The translations under genes were made by a program, and so were the position numbers. The notes beneath the pieces were generated by a model. The model saw only the letters and a program-made list of their open reading frames with translations, made no database searches and was not told the DNA's origin. A DNA stretch of 64,000 bases from Acridotheres tristis (taxonomy: Eukaryota; Chordata; Aves; Passeriformes; Sturnidae): contig CM072886.1 in NCBI GenBank assembly GCA_037013685.1, positions 70,707,859-70,771,858 on the forward strand, read 5' to 3'. Numbering within the stretch: the first letter of the stretch is position 1; every line of letters starts with the position of its first letter. Shown piece after piece: positions 13,535 through 25,445 of the stretch.

Positions 13535-16500
13535 GTGCAAAAGCACAAAATAAAAACAGATTCATGGTCCTGTTCTGCAGGAGGCACGTATTTTTGTAAT
13601 TGAGTAGATGAAATATACCTGTATACAGATTCTCAGAAGAAGAAACATCTTGGACCTATTGAGAAAAATCTGTAAACAAATTTTCTGCATTCAGAATTGC
13701 AAAGCTATATTTAGTTCTTCTTGCTTTTAAAGGTAATAATTTTCTTATTATTTGTTACTCTTATTTCATTAAATTACAGTGTTTTCTCTGTAGAATAACA
13801 AAGACAATGAAGAGACCACATTAAAGAGGAAATCAATAAAGAGGCTCATCACAAAATCTGTAAATAAAACAAAGTTGTGGAGAAAATATCCCTGCTTGAG
13901 GAACAAACGGATGCACCCAGAAACAAAAACAATAGATTCATTAGGATCAACAATACTCCTGCTTGCAATCAATATGCAAATGCAATTTCTGTGCTCAAAC
14001 AAAAATACCGTGTGGAGCAGAATACTTATAAAGCATAGCATGTGAAAAGGTGGCTACTTTCATTGCAGGAATTATGAAATGACAGCAAGATCCATCTCTT
14101 AAATCCAAAGCATTATGTACAAAAAATTAAGCTGAAATTTCAAGAAGTCAGGCTTTGATATTCAAACACCATTACTGACATTCACCACAGAAGTAATTTT
14201 ATCATCTTCCAAGCCATTTGATTCTAATGCAGTAATATAGTTTTTATTTTCTTTTCCTTTTTTTGTCTTTCTTCTTTTTCCTGGTGGTTTATTATTGTCA
14301 GTATTCATAGAGGCTGAACTTTGCTCTGCGGCTATGAGGCCTAAAAGCTTTCATTGAGAATTAAGGAAAAAACAAAGTGGAAAAAAGTTGAGATTATTCC
14401 ACACCACAGTACTTGGTAATTTAAGATAAGTGTAGAATATCATGATGCTTCTAGAAAAACTGTGAGGGCTTAAAGCTTAATATCTTTGAACTGATTTAAA
14501 TAATACACTTCCTAAAGGAATAAAAGGAAAACAACAGATTCTGATTTTCCATCTGAGAATGTATTTCTGTCAGTTGCAACATAAGATCTAAAATGCCATG
14601 TCATATCAGTGATGCCCACTTCACCTTCTGTTTCACCAAAGCTTTTTGCTCAGGCTTTAGCTGGTGTTTCATATGAAACACACAAAATTACTTTTTATCT
14701 GTCTCCCACTGACAAGAGACCATTCAACTTAAGATGTCCAGACAAGAAATTACAGAGTAGAAAACAAATAGAGCATTTAGAATATTGTATTTTCTCTGGG
14801 AACTATAGAAAACCTGCCTAAAACTGAAGGTTATCTGCACATTTTTGTAAACTCATTCAACCCGGACAATTTAATCACCTGATGAGTACTTGCCAAGCCA
14901 AGAAAACACATTTGATATTCCTTTTGTGATGTCTTTGACAGTGCAATCTCTTTTTCCCTTATACCAAGACAGACCATTGCTCTCTGGGATATTAGGGTCT
15001 TCTTCAGTTCTGCATTCATTCCTCTCTGGTTTCTGATGTACTTGAAATTTTACTGTTGTGTAAATGTTATCTTGATATCCACTCAAGCAGAAAGCTCAGC
15101 ACACAGAGCTTGTAATAGTGCCATGGCACTGTAACCTTACAATTCCCATAACCATACCTAAGTATTTCCCTCAGCCTAAAGAAAGAATTGTAAATAAACG
15201 AATTCACAAGAAGAATATATTCATTAAAAATAATGTGTTAAATTTTTATTGAAAGACAATTTAAGAAATAGAGAAATATAAGCTTCTTCCTTTAAAGAAA
15301 AGAAAAACAGCTATAAGTTTTTAATTCCAAAGAGTTCCATTAAGAAACCCAGTTCATTGCTCTGTTCTCAATAATGGCATTAATTATAGCTCATCCTAAA
15401 TATTCCAGTAACATTGGGCCAGGAACTTAGTACTTACAAAATAGAAATATAATTAAAAGGCATATACACAGCTATAAATAATACTTCATACAAAAATTCT
15501 AGAAGCATTTTCTTTTTTCTAGAGTTATCTAAATACCTGCTTAGAAAATATAAATAAGAAACAAATACGATCATCTAGTGTAGTTTTCACACCTCTTTCT
15601 GACAGTTTCTATGTTATGCTTAATTTGTATTTTGGCTAAAGCAGATCACAATGTTTAGCATAGAAAACATAAAAGTACTTTGCAGAATAACAGGAGAAAT
15701 ATGTGTGCTTTGGAGAGCATCTTCATTGCCAGTTGTCACAGGATAATTAATGTGTTTGTATGTAAATTATTATTCTTGTACACATCAGGTCACAGCTGTT
15801 CAATAGATATTTAGCTTCTGTGTTCTTGAGGTGAAAAGGTAGCTTAGTGTGGCCAGAGAGTTTCCCTGAATTTTTTTGACTGATGTATGAATATAAATAA
15901 ATCACCAGAGATCCCAGAGAATAGACTGTCTCTTCATCCCCACTACAATTTATAAAAAAAATAAAAGTGATGTCGGGAGGATAGGAGCAGAAATTTCAAA
16001 TAGCAATGTTTAGATCTGGAAAACAAAATTTGGACATTGAATTCTATAGATTACATCCAATAAAATACAGATTTTCTATCCACCATTTTTTATATTTCTA
16101 GCCCTATACTGATAATTAGTAATTTTAGGTGCTATGTCACAAGAACATAACAGAACTGAACTGCATTTCCAGCCTGTCAAAGCTGCACAAATTTATTGTA
16201 GCTCAAAGAAATAAGGAGGATTGTATTGCAATTAGAGCTGGAAAGGTTCTCACTTTTTAAGATCTAGTGTTTTTGCTGAATATAAAACCCCATACAGTCG
16301 ACCTGGTAGCCTGTGTATGTATGCAGGACACATTGGCTGGGCTGTCTGGCTGGGAGGCAGAGTTCAGCTGTGACCCTGTCTTCTCTCATGCCCTCCTACT
16401 GACAATAAGAGGCTAAATGATTTTTATGACATCGGCTCAACAGCTCCACTCTTTAAGCACACAAAATAACCAACGATCAGGACACATTTCTAGGAGTAAA

Positions 16501-17277
16501 ATCTTAGTTGGAGCTGTTCTGGTTTTAAAAGTCATGCCCGTTTCAAATTGTGCACTTTATTTCTATCAGGTTGTTAGAATTGAAATCACATACACTGGAC
16601 TGCGAACTAACTATTTCTTAAATCTGTAGTGAGTTTAGATGTTGATAATTTTCATTGTCAATTGATCAGTCCTATAATAAGGGTAAATAATCAAGTCCCT
16701 ATGGCACTAGGCATGATGAAGGAGAAAAAACATCCTTTATTTCCCTATTTCCCTAATGAACCTTTTACAGCAATGATTATACTGATTGACAAAAATTTAC
16801 ACTGCAACACCCTGAGAGAAAAGGGGGTTAAAATATTTAGAATACTTCTACTCTTTCATAGAGTAAAACTATAAAATCAGAGCTACCTTAATGAATAATG
16901 TGTAAACTCATCTTGTTTATAACACATAGGCAAACTCTGTTTGATTACCTATGTTCTTGAATTACATCATAGATTAAAACCATTACAAAAGCATAGAGAG
17001 ATTTGCACTGTCTCACCCTAGGATTACACACATCACTTCTGTGGCAATTTTCTTTCTTCTATCTCAGTAGCCACCAGAAATTAATGCATACAGACCTAAG
17101 TATTACTTAACTTTTCTTTACAACATTCTCTGCAACATTGGTCTGTGCTTGTCCAAGAACTAAAATCCTGCTTTTAACCCAGAAATTTGGAATTCTGCTC
17201 TTGAGGCATTTGCATGATGCATGTATTATTACTTCTTGCTGCAGTACAAGGAACTCTAAATTTCACCATTTTTCCAC

Positions 17278-17300
17278 TTTTTTTTTTTTTTTTTTTTTTT
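17278..17300. repeat. Poly-T run (23 bases)
   Basis: An uninterrupted T homopolymer, possibly a slippage-expanded A-tail relic on the - strand. No adjoining element is recognised. Confidence 0.95.
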
Positions 17301-17894
17301 GGTAACACAAAATGAAATGATACTATAGAATAAAGAAGTTAGAGTTCATATTTGTAAGCATTTCTATGTTTTATGACCATGCATGATCTCAACTAGGTAG
17401 GTGCTTCCACAATATCTGAATGTCTACAAGGTAAATTACTGCTTTGGAAGGACAAGGCACTGTCACATTGCTGTTCTGTGAGGACAAGACACAGTAAGTC
17501 TTCGACCTGCCAACTTGCTTTCAAAGTAAAATCTCCCTGGGAAAGAGGCTAGTGGGGGACACACTCCTGTTGCCACAGGAGGCATGCACTTAATTCAGTG
17601 TCATACAGTCATCTGCTGAAAATAGGCACAAGAGGGTGGGTGAAAAAAAGTAGGATCTAGCAAATTTGTAGTTTTGGACAGAGATGTCAGAGACATTTTC
17701 AGCTCATTTTGATCCTCTTAATATAAAATACTCCAGGTTTATATTTATTTCCCAGGATCTAAGTAAATTACCTTTATCTATCCCTGCTTGTAAAGTTCAC
17801 TACAATTAGTACTAACACATGTGGCAATCCACATTACTACCAACCATGTAAATTACCTGATATCCCCAAAAGAAATTAATGGTGTGCTACAATT

Positions 17895-18009
17895 AAAAAA
17901 AACCAGACAAACAAAAAAAACAACAACAACAAAAAAAAAAAAAAAACAAAAAAAAACCCACAAAAAAACAAACCAAACCAAACAAACAAAAAAACACACA
18001 CAAAAAAAA
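17895..18009. repeat. A/C-only low-complexity tract
   Basis: About 115 bases of A and C on the + strand (one G at 17906), made of A-runs, CAA and AAAC words. It produces spurious open frames on both strands. It is the same class of tract as 6693-6881. Confidence 0.9.
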
Positions 18010-18838
18010 TCCCAACACCTTTCTAAAATCAGAAAATAATGACAATAATTCCCCAACTTCGACTTCTTCACAAAAGTATTCAAATGTTATTAAAATTGCT
18101 TTCATTATATGAGGGCTACTGCAGCATTTATTCCACCCAACTTAAACATCCTGAAATTTCTGGAAGAAACTTTCTATTTTTATTATTTTATTCTCAGAAT
18201 AAGGAAAGCATTTTGTACAAAATTATCACAGCAATTGACACAAAATTATCAAGCTCCTTTAGGAGTCTGAATTTCTACTGACTTTGGGGAAAGAATATAC
18301 ATACTTTTGCAAACATTGAGTAAAATTGTTTTTCCAAAGTCACACAGGGTATCAGTGACAGAGCTAAGGCCTCTGGAGTGTCAGCACAATATCTTAACAA
18401 GAAAACCTTCACACCACTACAAGAACAATTATAATTGCAAACATATTACAATTCAATTAATTGCAAAATAAAGATTTTGCAAAGGAATTGAATTGCAATC
18501 AAGGCTACAACATTTTTCTCCTACAACAATCAGTGGAGAGAACTATCACGTGTTTGTATAAAAGTGGAATTTCCCCTTTCAGCAGAACACGTTATTATTG
18601 CCAGCTATGTACTTTGGCCAAAACTGTTGAAGTATTTACATAAAATAACAAAAAATATATAATGTTTAACTGTAAATTAACTTACTGTGTCAAGGAGAAA
18701 GTAATAACGATGAATTATCTGAGTGTAATATTATTCTGCAGGTTTAGGAGAAAGAACATTGAAGCATGAGGAAATTTGTACTTCTAAATCCAGTTACAAA
18801 GTTATTAAGAAATAAGGCAAAATCTTTCAAGTTGTAGG
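18010..18838. other. AT-rich single-copy DNA, nothing recognised
   Basis: No gene or repeat is recognised between the A/C tract and the CR1 element. Confidence 0.6.
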
Positions 18839-19218
18839 TCACTCCTTCTGAGGGGAGCTGAGGGCCCTGTATGCCAACCAGATCCATCCCATGGGGAAGT
18901 AAGAGGTATTAGCAGGGACTCCCTGGACTAATTTGGCTCTCCAGTTATCACCCATTTTTGGTTGCCCAGGTCGGCAGTGACAATGTTGAGAGATCCTGAG
19001 AAAATAAAAAATAACTTGAGGGCACTGTGACAACTTGTTGAAGGGACAGGAGCACAGGTGGTGTGTTTTCTCAGTCCCTTACAGTAGCAAGGAAGAGTGC
19101 TGAAAGAAACAGAAGAACCCACCTGAGGAACATGTGGGTTAAAGACTGGTATCATCTATGTCATTTTAGCTTTTTTAATAATGGGGTGGTTTGTATAGCA
19201 CCAGGCCTGCTGTATAAA
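18839..19218 (+). mobile_element. CR1 LINE, 5' portion (upstream of ORF2), split by LTR
   Basis: This is the left part of the longest CR1 in the window. The stretch resembles the CR1 region before ORF2 (the ORF1 end and inter-ORF region), with landmarks GGAGCACAGGTGGTGTGTTT (about 19047) and GCACCAGGCCTGCTGTATAAA just before the LTR. No open frame survives. The element is 5'-truncated at about 18839. Its sequence resumes at 19881 after the solo LTR, and joining the two sides restores a continuous CR1-like read, which shows the LTR came later. Confidence 0.82.
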
Positions 19219-19876
19219 TGTGACACGGCCTGCCTTCTCCACCCCGCTCCGACTCGCCCACCTAGCTCCTGAAGGCGAGACCGGTGCCGAGAGTGGCCCA
19301 CTTCCAGGATTCAGGGGAACCCGGAATGTGGGTAGGGCTCTGAACCCTCACGGCCGTACACGCGTCCGGGGAGGAGCAAAGGATCGAGACAGAGTCCTTC
19401 TGAGGTTCCGGGGAAGCGGGATTTATTGCGGGACGCAGGACAATCAGGATCGGGGGAAGGGAACCGCAGAAGGCAGGGAACACAGGTGTACAGCAACTTA
19501 AATAGGGGCCCTCCCCCAAGGGAGGGTACAATACAGCACCAATGGCTACAGTTTGGGTTGTAACATAAGGCAGGGCTGGTTATACATACAACGAATAGGG
19601 GGAAACATAGGCGGGGAAATACATGTAACATCAAATCATATGCTAAGAAGGGGATGACTGATACAGAAGATACTAGAAGGATAGGGGGGGCTAGGAGGGA
19701 TTGACAGTCTTCGGGGCAGGGACTAGAGTGAGGGACAGGGAAGGTACTGGAAGGTGGGTGGGGGCTTGGGTTGATTGATCAAGGGAAGGCGGGAATTAGG
19801 GCAACGGAATTATAACGGGGGGGGTACAAACAATAGAACAAACCATCTAGTAACAATAAAATAACGCAATGCAACA
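19219..19876 (-). mobile_element. Solo LTR of an endogenous retrovirus (ERV1-like by TSD), antisense
   Basis: The 658-bp element starts TGTGACAC and ends TGCAACA on +, so it has TG...CA termini. It is flanked by TAAA on both sides (19215-19218 and 19877-19880). A 4-bp target duplication is typical of class I (gamma-like) avian ERVs. On the - strand a TATTTAAG box (19497-19504) lies about 70 bp upstream of an AATAAA signal (19422-19427), the expected U3-R order. The block is far more GC- and CpG-rich than its surroundings. No internal retroviral genes or second LTR are present, so this is a recombination-derived solo LTR. The family name is not determined. Confidence 0.8.
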
Positions 19877-21698
19877 TAAATGGATGGGGTTCACCTGTGT
19901 AAAAGAGGGAAAAGGATTCTATTCCATGAATTGGCAGGGCTGACTGATGAGGCTTTAAACTAGGTTTGAAAGAGGAAGGAGATAAGACTGGGCTGCCTAG
20001 AAATGTGTGGCATTTCAATGTTGGGAGTGAAATTGGCAGCCCAGCTGAAGTGCATCTACACCAATGCACATGCACACAGCATGGATAACAAACAAGAGGA
20101 CCTGGAAGTCATGGTGCAGCAGGAAAGATACAACATAGACATCATCACAGAAATACTGTGGAATGACTCACATGACTGGATGCTGCAATGGATGGCTACA
20201 GGCTCTTCAGAAGGCACCGACAAGGAAGGACAGGCCGTGGGGTGGCTCTGTACATTGGGGAGTGTTTTGAGGGAGCTCAAGTGTAATGAAAATAAGGTTG
20301 AGTGCTGATGGATAAGAATCAGAGGGAAGGCCACCAAGGCATTATCCTGGTGGCAGTCTGTCATAAACCCCTCAAGCAGGATGAAGAGGAAGATGAAGTA
20401 TTCTAGGGGTGCCTGGCTGCAGTTTCACGATTGCCAGCCCTTGCTCTTGTGAGAGAATTTAACTTGCTGCAAGTCAATTGGAAACACAACTCAGTTCAGA
20501 AGTCACAGTTCTAGGCAGTTCCTGGAGTATGTGGATCTTCCTGGCACAGCTGATAAGTCACCCTGCCAGGGGCAGTGCCCTGCTAGACCTGCTGGTGAAA
20601 ACAGGGAAGGGCTGGTGGGAGATGTGGTGGTAAGAGGCCATCTTGGGCACAGAGAAACTGCAGAGTATTCAAAGCTTGGTGAAGTAAGGAAGAGGGTCAA
20701 CAAAACCTCTGCCTTGGACTTCTGGAGGATGAACTTTGGCCTGTTCAGGGCACTGGTTCAGAAAGTCCCTTGGGAAATAATTTCTAATAACAGAAGGGTC
20801 TAGCAAGGATGGACATGCATTTAGAGGTAAATTTTAAAGGCACACGAACAGGCTGTCCCTGTGTATCAAAAGATGAGCCTGCAGGGAAGAAAACTGACCT
20901 GGATGAACAGGGAGCTTTTGTTGGAACTCAGGAGAAAAAGAGTTTATGATCTCTGGGAAAAGTGTTAGGTAGCTCCAGAAGTCTACAAGGGTGTCTTTAG
21001 GTCATGCAGAGAGGAAGATCAAAAAGTTTAAAATTCAGCTAGAACTCAGTCTGGCCACTGCTACGAAAGATAATCATAAATGGCTTTATAAATACATCAA
21101 CAACAAAAGGAAGTCAAGAAAAATTCCCATCCTTTATTGGATGATGGGAGAAACCTTGTTACCAAGGATGAGGAAAAGGCTGAAGTGCTTAATGACTTCT
21201 TTACGTCACTCTTCCACAGAAAGCCCAGTTTTCCTCCAGGCAACCAGCCCCCTGAACTGGTAGACAGGGACAGGGCATAGAATTGAACTTCTGCAATCCA
21301 GGAGGAAGTAGCTGGTGATCTGCTGAGCCCCTTAGACACTCACAAGTCTGCGGGATTGGATGCAGTTCATCTCATGATACTGACGGAGCTGATGAAAGAG
21401 CTCATCAAACCACTCTCCATCATTTATCCTCAGTCCTGGCTAACCAGAGAGGACTGAGAAGATTGGGGGTTAGACGATGTGAAGCCCTTCTACAGGAAGC
21501 CTTGGAAGTGGGATCTGAAGAACTACAGGCCTGAAAGCTTGACCTTGCTGCCCAGAAAGGTTATGAACAGATTATCTTTAGTATGATCATGAGGAAAGTT
21601 CAGGACAACCAGGGAATCAGCAATTTAGAAAAATTGATCCCTATTTGACCAACCTGATCTCCTTTTATGACCAGGTGACACAGCTAGATAGATTATGA
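19877..21698 (+). mobile_element. CR1 LINE, ORF2 endonuclease and N-terminal RT remnant, 3'-truncated
   Basis: This continues the CR1 of 18839-19218 after the LTR. The endonuclease start is readable at 20040-20190: 'LKCIYTNAHAHSMDNKQEDL' then 'IITEILWNDSHDW', keeping the glutamate expected at the APE-type active site. Further ORF2 blocks follow: 'LVGDVVVRGHLGH' (about 20605-20645), 'FGLFRALVQKVPWEI' (about 20735-20780), 'QLELSLATATKDNHKWLYKYI' region (about 21035-21100) and an RT N-terminal part with 'KSAGLDAVH'-like spacing (about 21350). Frameshifts and stops abound. Similarity stops near 21698, before the RT catalytic motif and the 3' UTR. This is unusual for CR1, whose copies normally keep the 3' end. 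Confidence 0.88.
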
Positions 21699-22837
21699 TA
21701 GTGTTTATTAGTTTAGTAGTTTAAAACTAACTTTGCTTTAAAATGTTCTCTCTACTAAGAATTTTATTACAAAAAAAAATCATTATTTAAATTATTCTGT
21801 GAAGAAAACAACAAAAAATATTAAAATAATGTAAAGAAAAAAAAGAGAGATTAATAGGGCAAAGAGGTGGGATAGAAACATAAAATATACATAATAACAT
21901 TTTAAGTCTTACTCATCACATTCAAATTAGTACCTGCTAACTGAGCCCAGACATTCACACAATCAACCTTTCCTACAATGAAATTAGATTAGATGGTGTT
22001 TTCTGGCCTTAAGAAAATCAGTATTGTTGTCCCTACTTGTTTAGTTAAATTCAAATTCCAGCAGCTGGTTTTGTTGAGGGAAACAGGAAACAAATTCAGA
22101 GCTGAGAAAAAAATACTTGTAGAACTCATAATTTTCATATGAACCCTTTTAAAGGATTTCTTCAAAACTGAAAAGACAAATTATAGCAGTAAGCAAGGCA
22201 AATCAGCAGTTTTGAATTGTAGTGTTTTGCAAAATTCTCAGGGATAACTTGTAGGGACAACTGAATTAAATAATGTTCTAGCAAAACACCAGGTCTTCCA
22301 AATAGGCATAAATCCATGACCTCCACTGTCTATTTCTGGCTTGGAGTCTTAAGCTTCTAACACCTTTTGATATTTTATTTTTATTCCAAGTAATAGTTTT
22401 TCCTGGTGTTCATTAAACAAAAAAAAAAGTGTTTATTCTTTTTGCTTGTTTATTTCTAATCTGATTTCAGTCTGTTAAAAATAAAAAACTAATATCATAT
22501 CAGTCTGATTTTTATTATGAAAATAATAATAAAATAATTCATTAGGTTTTTTACTTGTGCTCTTGTTCAACTCACATAAACTGCAATAAATAAACTCTGA
22601 AAAAGGATGAACAAATGTTCAGAATTTGACTTTCAGTACAGGATTTTTTTGATGATTATACTTTGAACTGATGTAGACAAACTGCTAAATAATTTTTCTA
22701 ATTGTGAAAAAATACATATCTCTTTAAGAAAATCACCTTTAAAGTGCTAAATTACTAAATACAGAAACTGATCTGGAACAATCATATTTTTATCATTGTA
22801 CAAAAAGTTTGTCTTGTCAGCTCTGAAAAATGTTATC

Positions 22838-22858
22838 ATCATGGAGTTTCTCCATGAT
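22838..22858. repeat. Short perfect inverted repeat
   Basis: ATCATGGAG (22838-22846) and CTCCATGAT (22850-22858) are exact reverse complements around a TTT loop. A 9-bp perfect palindrome of this kind is not rare in 64 kb and no function is implied. Confidence 0.85.
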
Positions 22859-25059
22859 ACTTTCCCTTGGAATTTTATTGTTTGGGAAAAATTGCTTTAT
22901 ATAATCACTTAAAATTATTTGTTGTCTTGTAGAGGATAAATCTTCTGTGGAAAATTACTTCTTGCTCAAAACACAAGTATTACTTTTGTGTATGTGGAGT
23001 TATGTGCACTTCTTTAAACTCTATTTTATTTCTCACCATTGCACAGTGAACACAACTTGCTTTCCACCTAAGGTTATGTTTTATGTGGTAAAGGATAAAA
23101 ATTGTTTGCTAGATTCATCAGTCCTATCACATAGATTTAGAAATAGTACAGTAGAAGATGGCAATTTTAAACCTCCATGGTTAACAGAAAAGTTAGATTC
23201 ACAACTAACATTCTACTGTGATGTTGCATAACATGAGAAAAAATATAACCAATTGAGGAAATATTTTTCCATTTTAAAACAATCTTAGCTTTCAGTAAGA
23301 TTCTAAGCTTAGTCCATCAAAACTTTCCAACATTGGCCTGTAATTATTTTTTTTATTAATATTCCTATGTTTTGGCCCTTCAAACTAAAAAGAAAACAAA
23401 ACAAAGTCACCTGCACCCCCCATTCCCTCAGCTAAAACAAACAGCCCTAAAATATCCCAAATAATTATTTTCATTTCTTTTATTATTTGAATTGGTCCAT
23501 TCCTATAAATACTTTATGTTTCTGTGACCTATTACATTCTGACATTCTCATATTTTAAATGCATGACTACAGATATTTAACATCTGGATGGAAAACTGCA
23601 TATATGGATTCAATAAACAGAGGCACTTCCTGCTCAAAACTAATTTTATTTTATCATGTAACACTGAAATATGCTGATATAATAAAGATTGAAACTGAGG
23701 GATGAGAGCAGGTCAAATAAAGGTACAACACAAAATATTCTAAAAAATAAATGCTTGTTGATTCTATATTATACACAGACCAAAAATAAAATCTGTATCT
23801 GTGGGCTCATCATCCAGTTTACCAAAAGGTATTAACAAAACCCTTTCCTGCTTTCAGGGTAATCAGCTAAGATATGGTACCAATCGACATGTAGTTTGGA
23901 CTAAATACTTACTCAAGCACACAAATACAAGTTTTAGTTGGACTGCCTGGGTCACAGGTCACAAACACAGGCAGAACCACCTTCAGGTCAGTTCTGGCAG
24001 AGTAGCTGTCGCATCACAGGAAACATGCAAGAGGGAGAGATGAGCTTTTCCATTTAAGATTTCCAAGCAGTAGATTGAGCCAAGTGACCTGGTAGCTATG
24101 GTCCTACTTTCTGGTTTGTATGTACATAAAACCAGACCTACTTTTACACACAGACAGAAACCAGGGACCATACGGGAAAAAGATAGTAAAATCTGATTTT
24201 AGAGGAAAGAAGAAAATTTGGTATCAGCCAGAAGCAGCAGATGCTATGATGGCTTAAGACAGATCTATTTCTTAAAAATTCTCCCTGACTCGCTTTTATC
24301 CCCTATTGTTTCTCCATCTATCTCATATCAGGACCACCAAGTTTACATCCTTCATACTTGTGGTAGTGACAATTCAATTTGCTTTTAATGAAAAACACAT
24401 CTTGAGACAGATTTGACTACATACAGTCTCAGCCCATACTTGGAATAGGTGGGGAGCAAAAGGAGAGACTGTGCTTGGCTCTTTTCAGTCTGGAATAATT
24501 GGTTCACCTGGGAGGAAGAAATAGGTCACATAGTTGGTTTTGACAATTCTTTATCAGTCAAATACATTGTTATTAGGAAAGTTTTCATTTATTTGTCAGC
24601 AAAAAAGATATTTTGTCTCTGGTTTTCATGCCTTGCCGTGGCTTGTGCTTTGTGTGAAATAATCTGTGCATTGTCTCCTTTTGAAGACTCCAGGTAGAGT
24701 CTTCAAAACTCTTCAATAGAGCTTTATGAATTTATGTTTGTATCATCTGTTTTATGAGTCCCTTCCTCCACACAGACAATGTAAGAGTCTAATTTTGAAA
24801 AGAAGAAAGCAGAAAATGATAGAAACTCTTCCTTATTGCAAATCAGTGAATTTATCAGTGACTCAAATAGACTCTCAATGGTCTTCTATTTTTGCTATTT
24901 TTCCTTGGTCACCAGGAGCCTCACACCCTTCTCCACACACAAAATGTCAGTGTCTGCTTTTTTGACTGTCCACTGAGCATTTGAATAATGCCACCCTAGG
25001 ACAGAATGATAACCATTCATCTGACTCTCTGCATGGATTCGAAGTTAGGATTGCAATGC

Positions 25060-25445
25060 AGCAATCATTTGCATGGAGTCTATTACTTTAATATTCTACT
25101 CAAGAAAGCTGATAATGGAACCTTTTTTTATTTATCTATTTTGAGCAGGACATTTTAATTTAAGTATCAAAGAAAGATGCCGTTGTTAATATTAACCAGA
25201 AGCATTTTTATTTTATTAAATTTTTGACTTATATTTGCTAGTTCTAATTAGCTGCTTTTATTGTCATAATTTTTAAGGATTTCTATTAGTTCAGGGAGGG
25301 AATTTAATTAGAATATGACATTATTTGATACTGCAGGGAGACTTTAGATACAGTAGTTAAAATTAAATAACGTAGCCCTAGCCTCTGCAATGTTTTTCAA
25401 ATTATTTAATTAGCCAATTACAGCTTATTTAAGATGTACACGTTA
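25060..25445. promoter_or_regulatory. Candidate conserved non-coding element
   Basis: This AT-rich but non-repetitive stretch carries an octamer-like ATTTGCAT (about 25067) and several TAATTA/ATTAG homeodomain cores (about 25245, 25308, 25410), plus CCAATTA. That composition is typical of developmental enhancers deeply conserved in vertebrates. Conservation cannot be judged from a single sequence, and AT-rich DNA makes such cores by chance, so this is only a candidate. Confidence 0.2.

Larger units (their letters stand above)
11229..17894. other. AT-rich single-copy DNA, no gene supported
   Basis: No exon or RNA gene is supported. It contains a 20-bp tandem duplication with poly-T (12131-12190), a GC-rich islet (13380-13534), a T/G-rich run at 13176-13203 and a 23-base poly-T at 17278-17300. 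Segments 16300-16400 and 17440-17640 are more GC-rich than their surroundings but have no recognisable content. Confidence 0.55.

Noticed and set aside
19220..19634. CpG-rich block that could be a host promoter or CpG island with open frames
   Set aside because: It lies wholly within a TG...CA element flanked by a 4-bp duplication and interrupting a CR1, so it is LTR sequence. The open frames are incidental.
20531..21339. Open frames of 80-90 codons that look protein-coding
   Set aside because: They are pieces of decayed CR1 ORF2 with frameshifts, not host genes. The same holds for 42091-42297, 49665-50182 and 50561-51234.
23801..24043. Exon-like segment after CCTTTCCTGCTTTCAG with an 80-codon frame
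   Set aside because: The acceptor motif (about 23842-23857) is good, but there is no consensus donor and the peptide resembles nothing known. Too weak to list.
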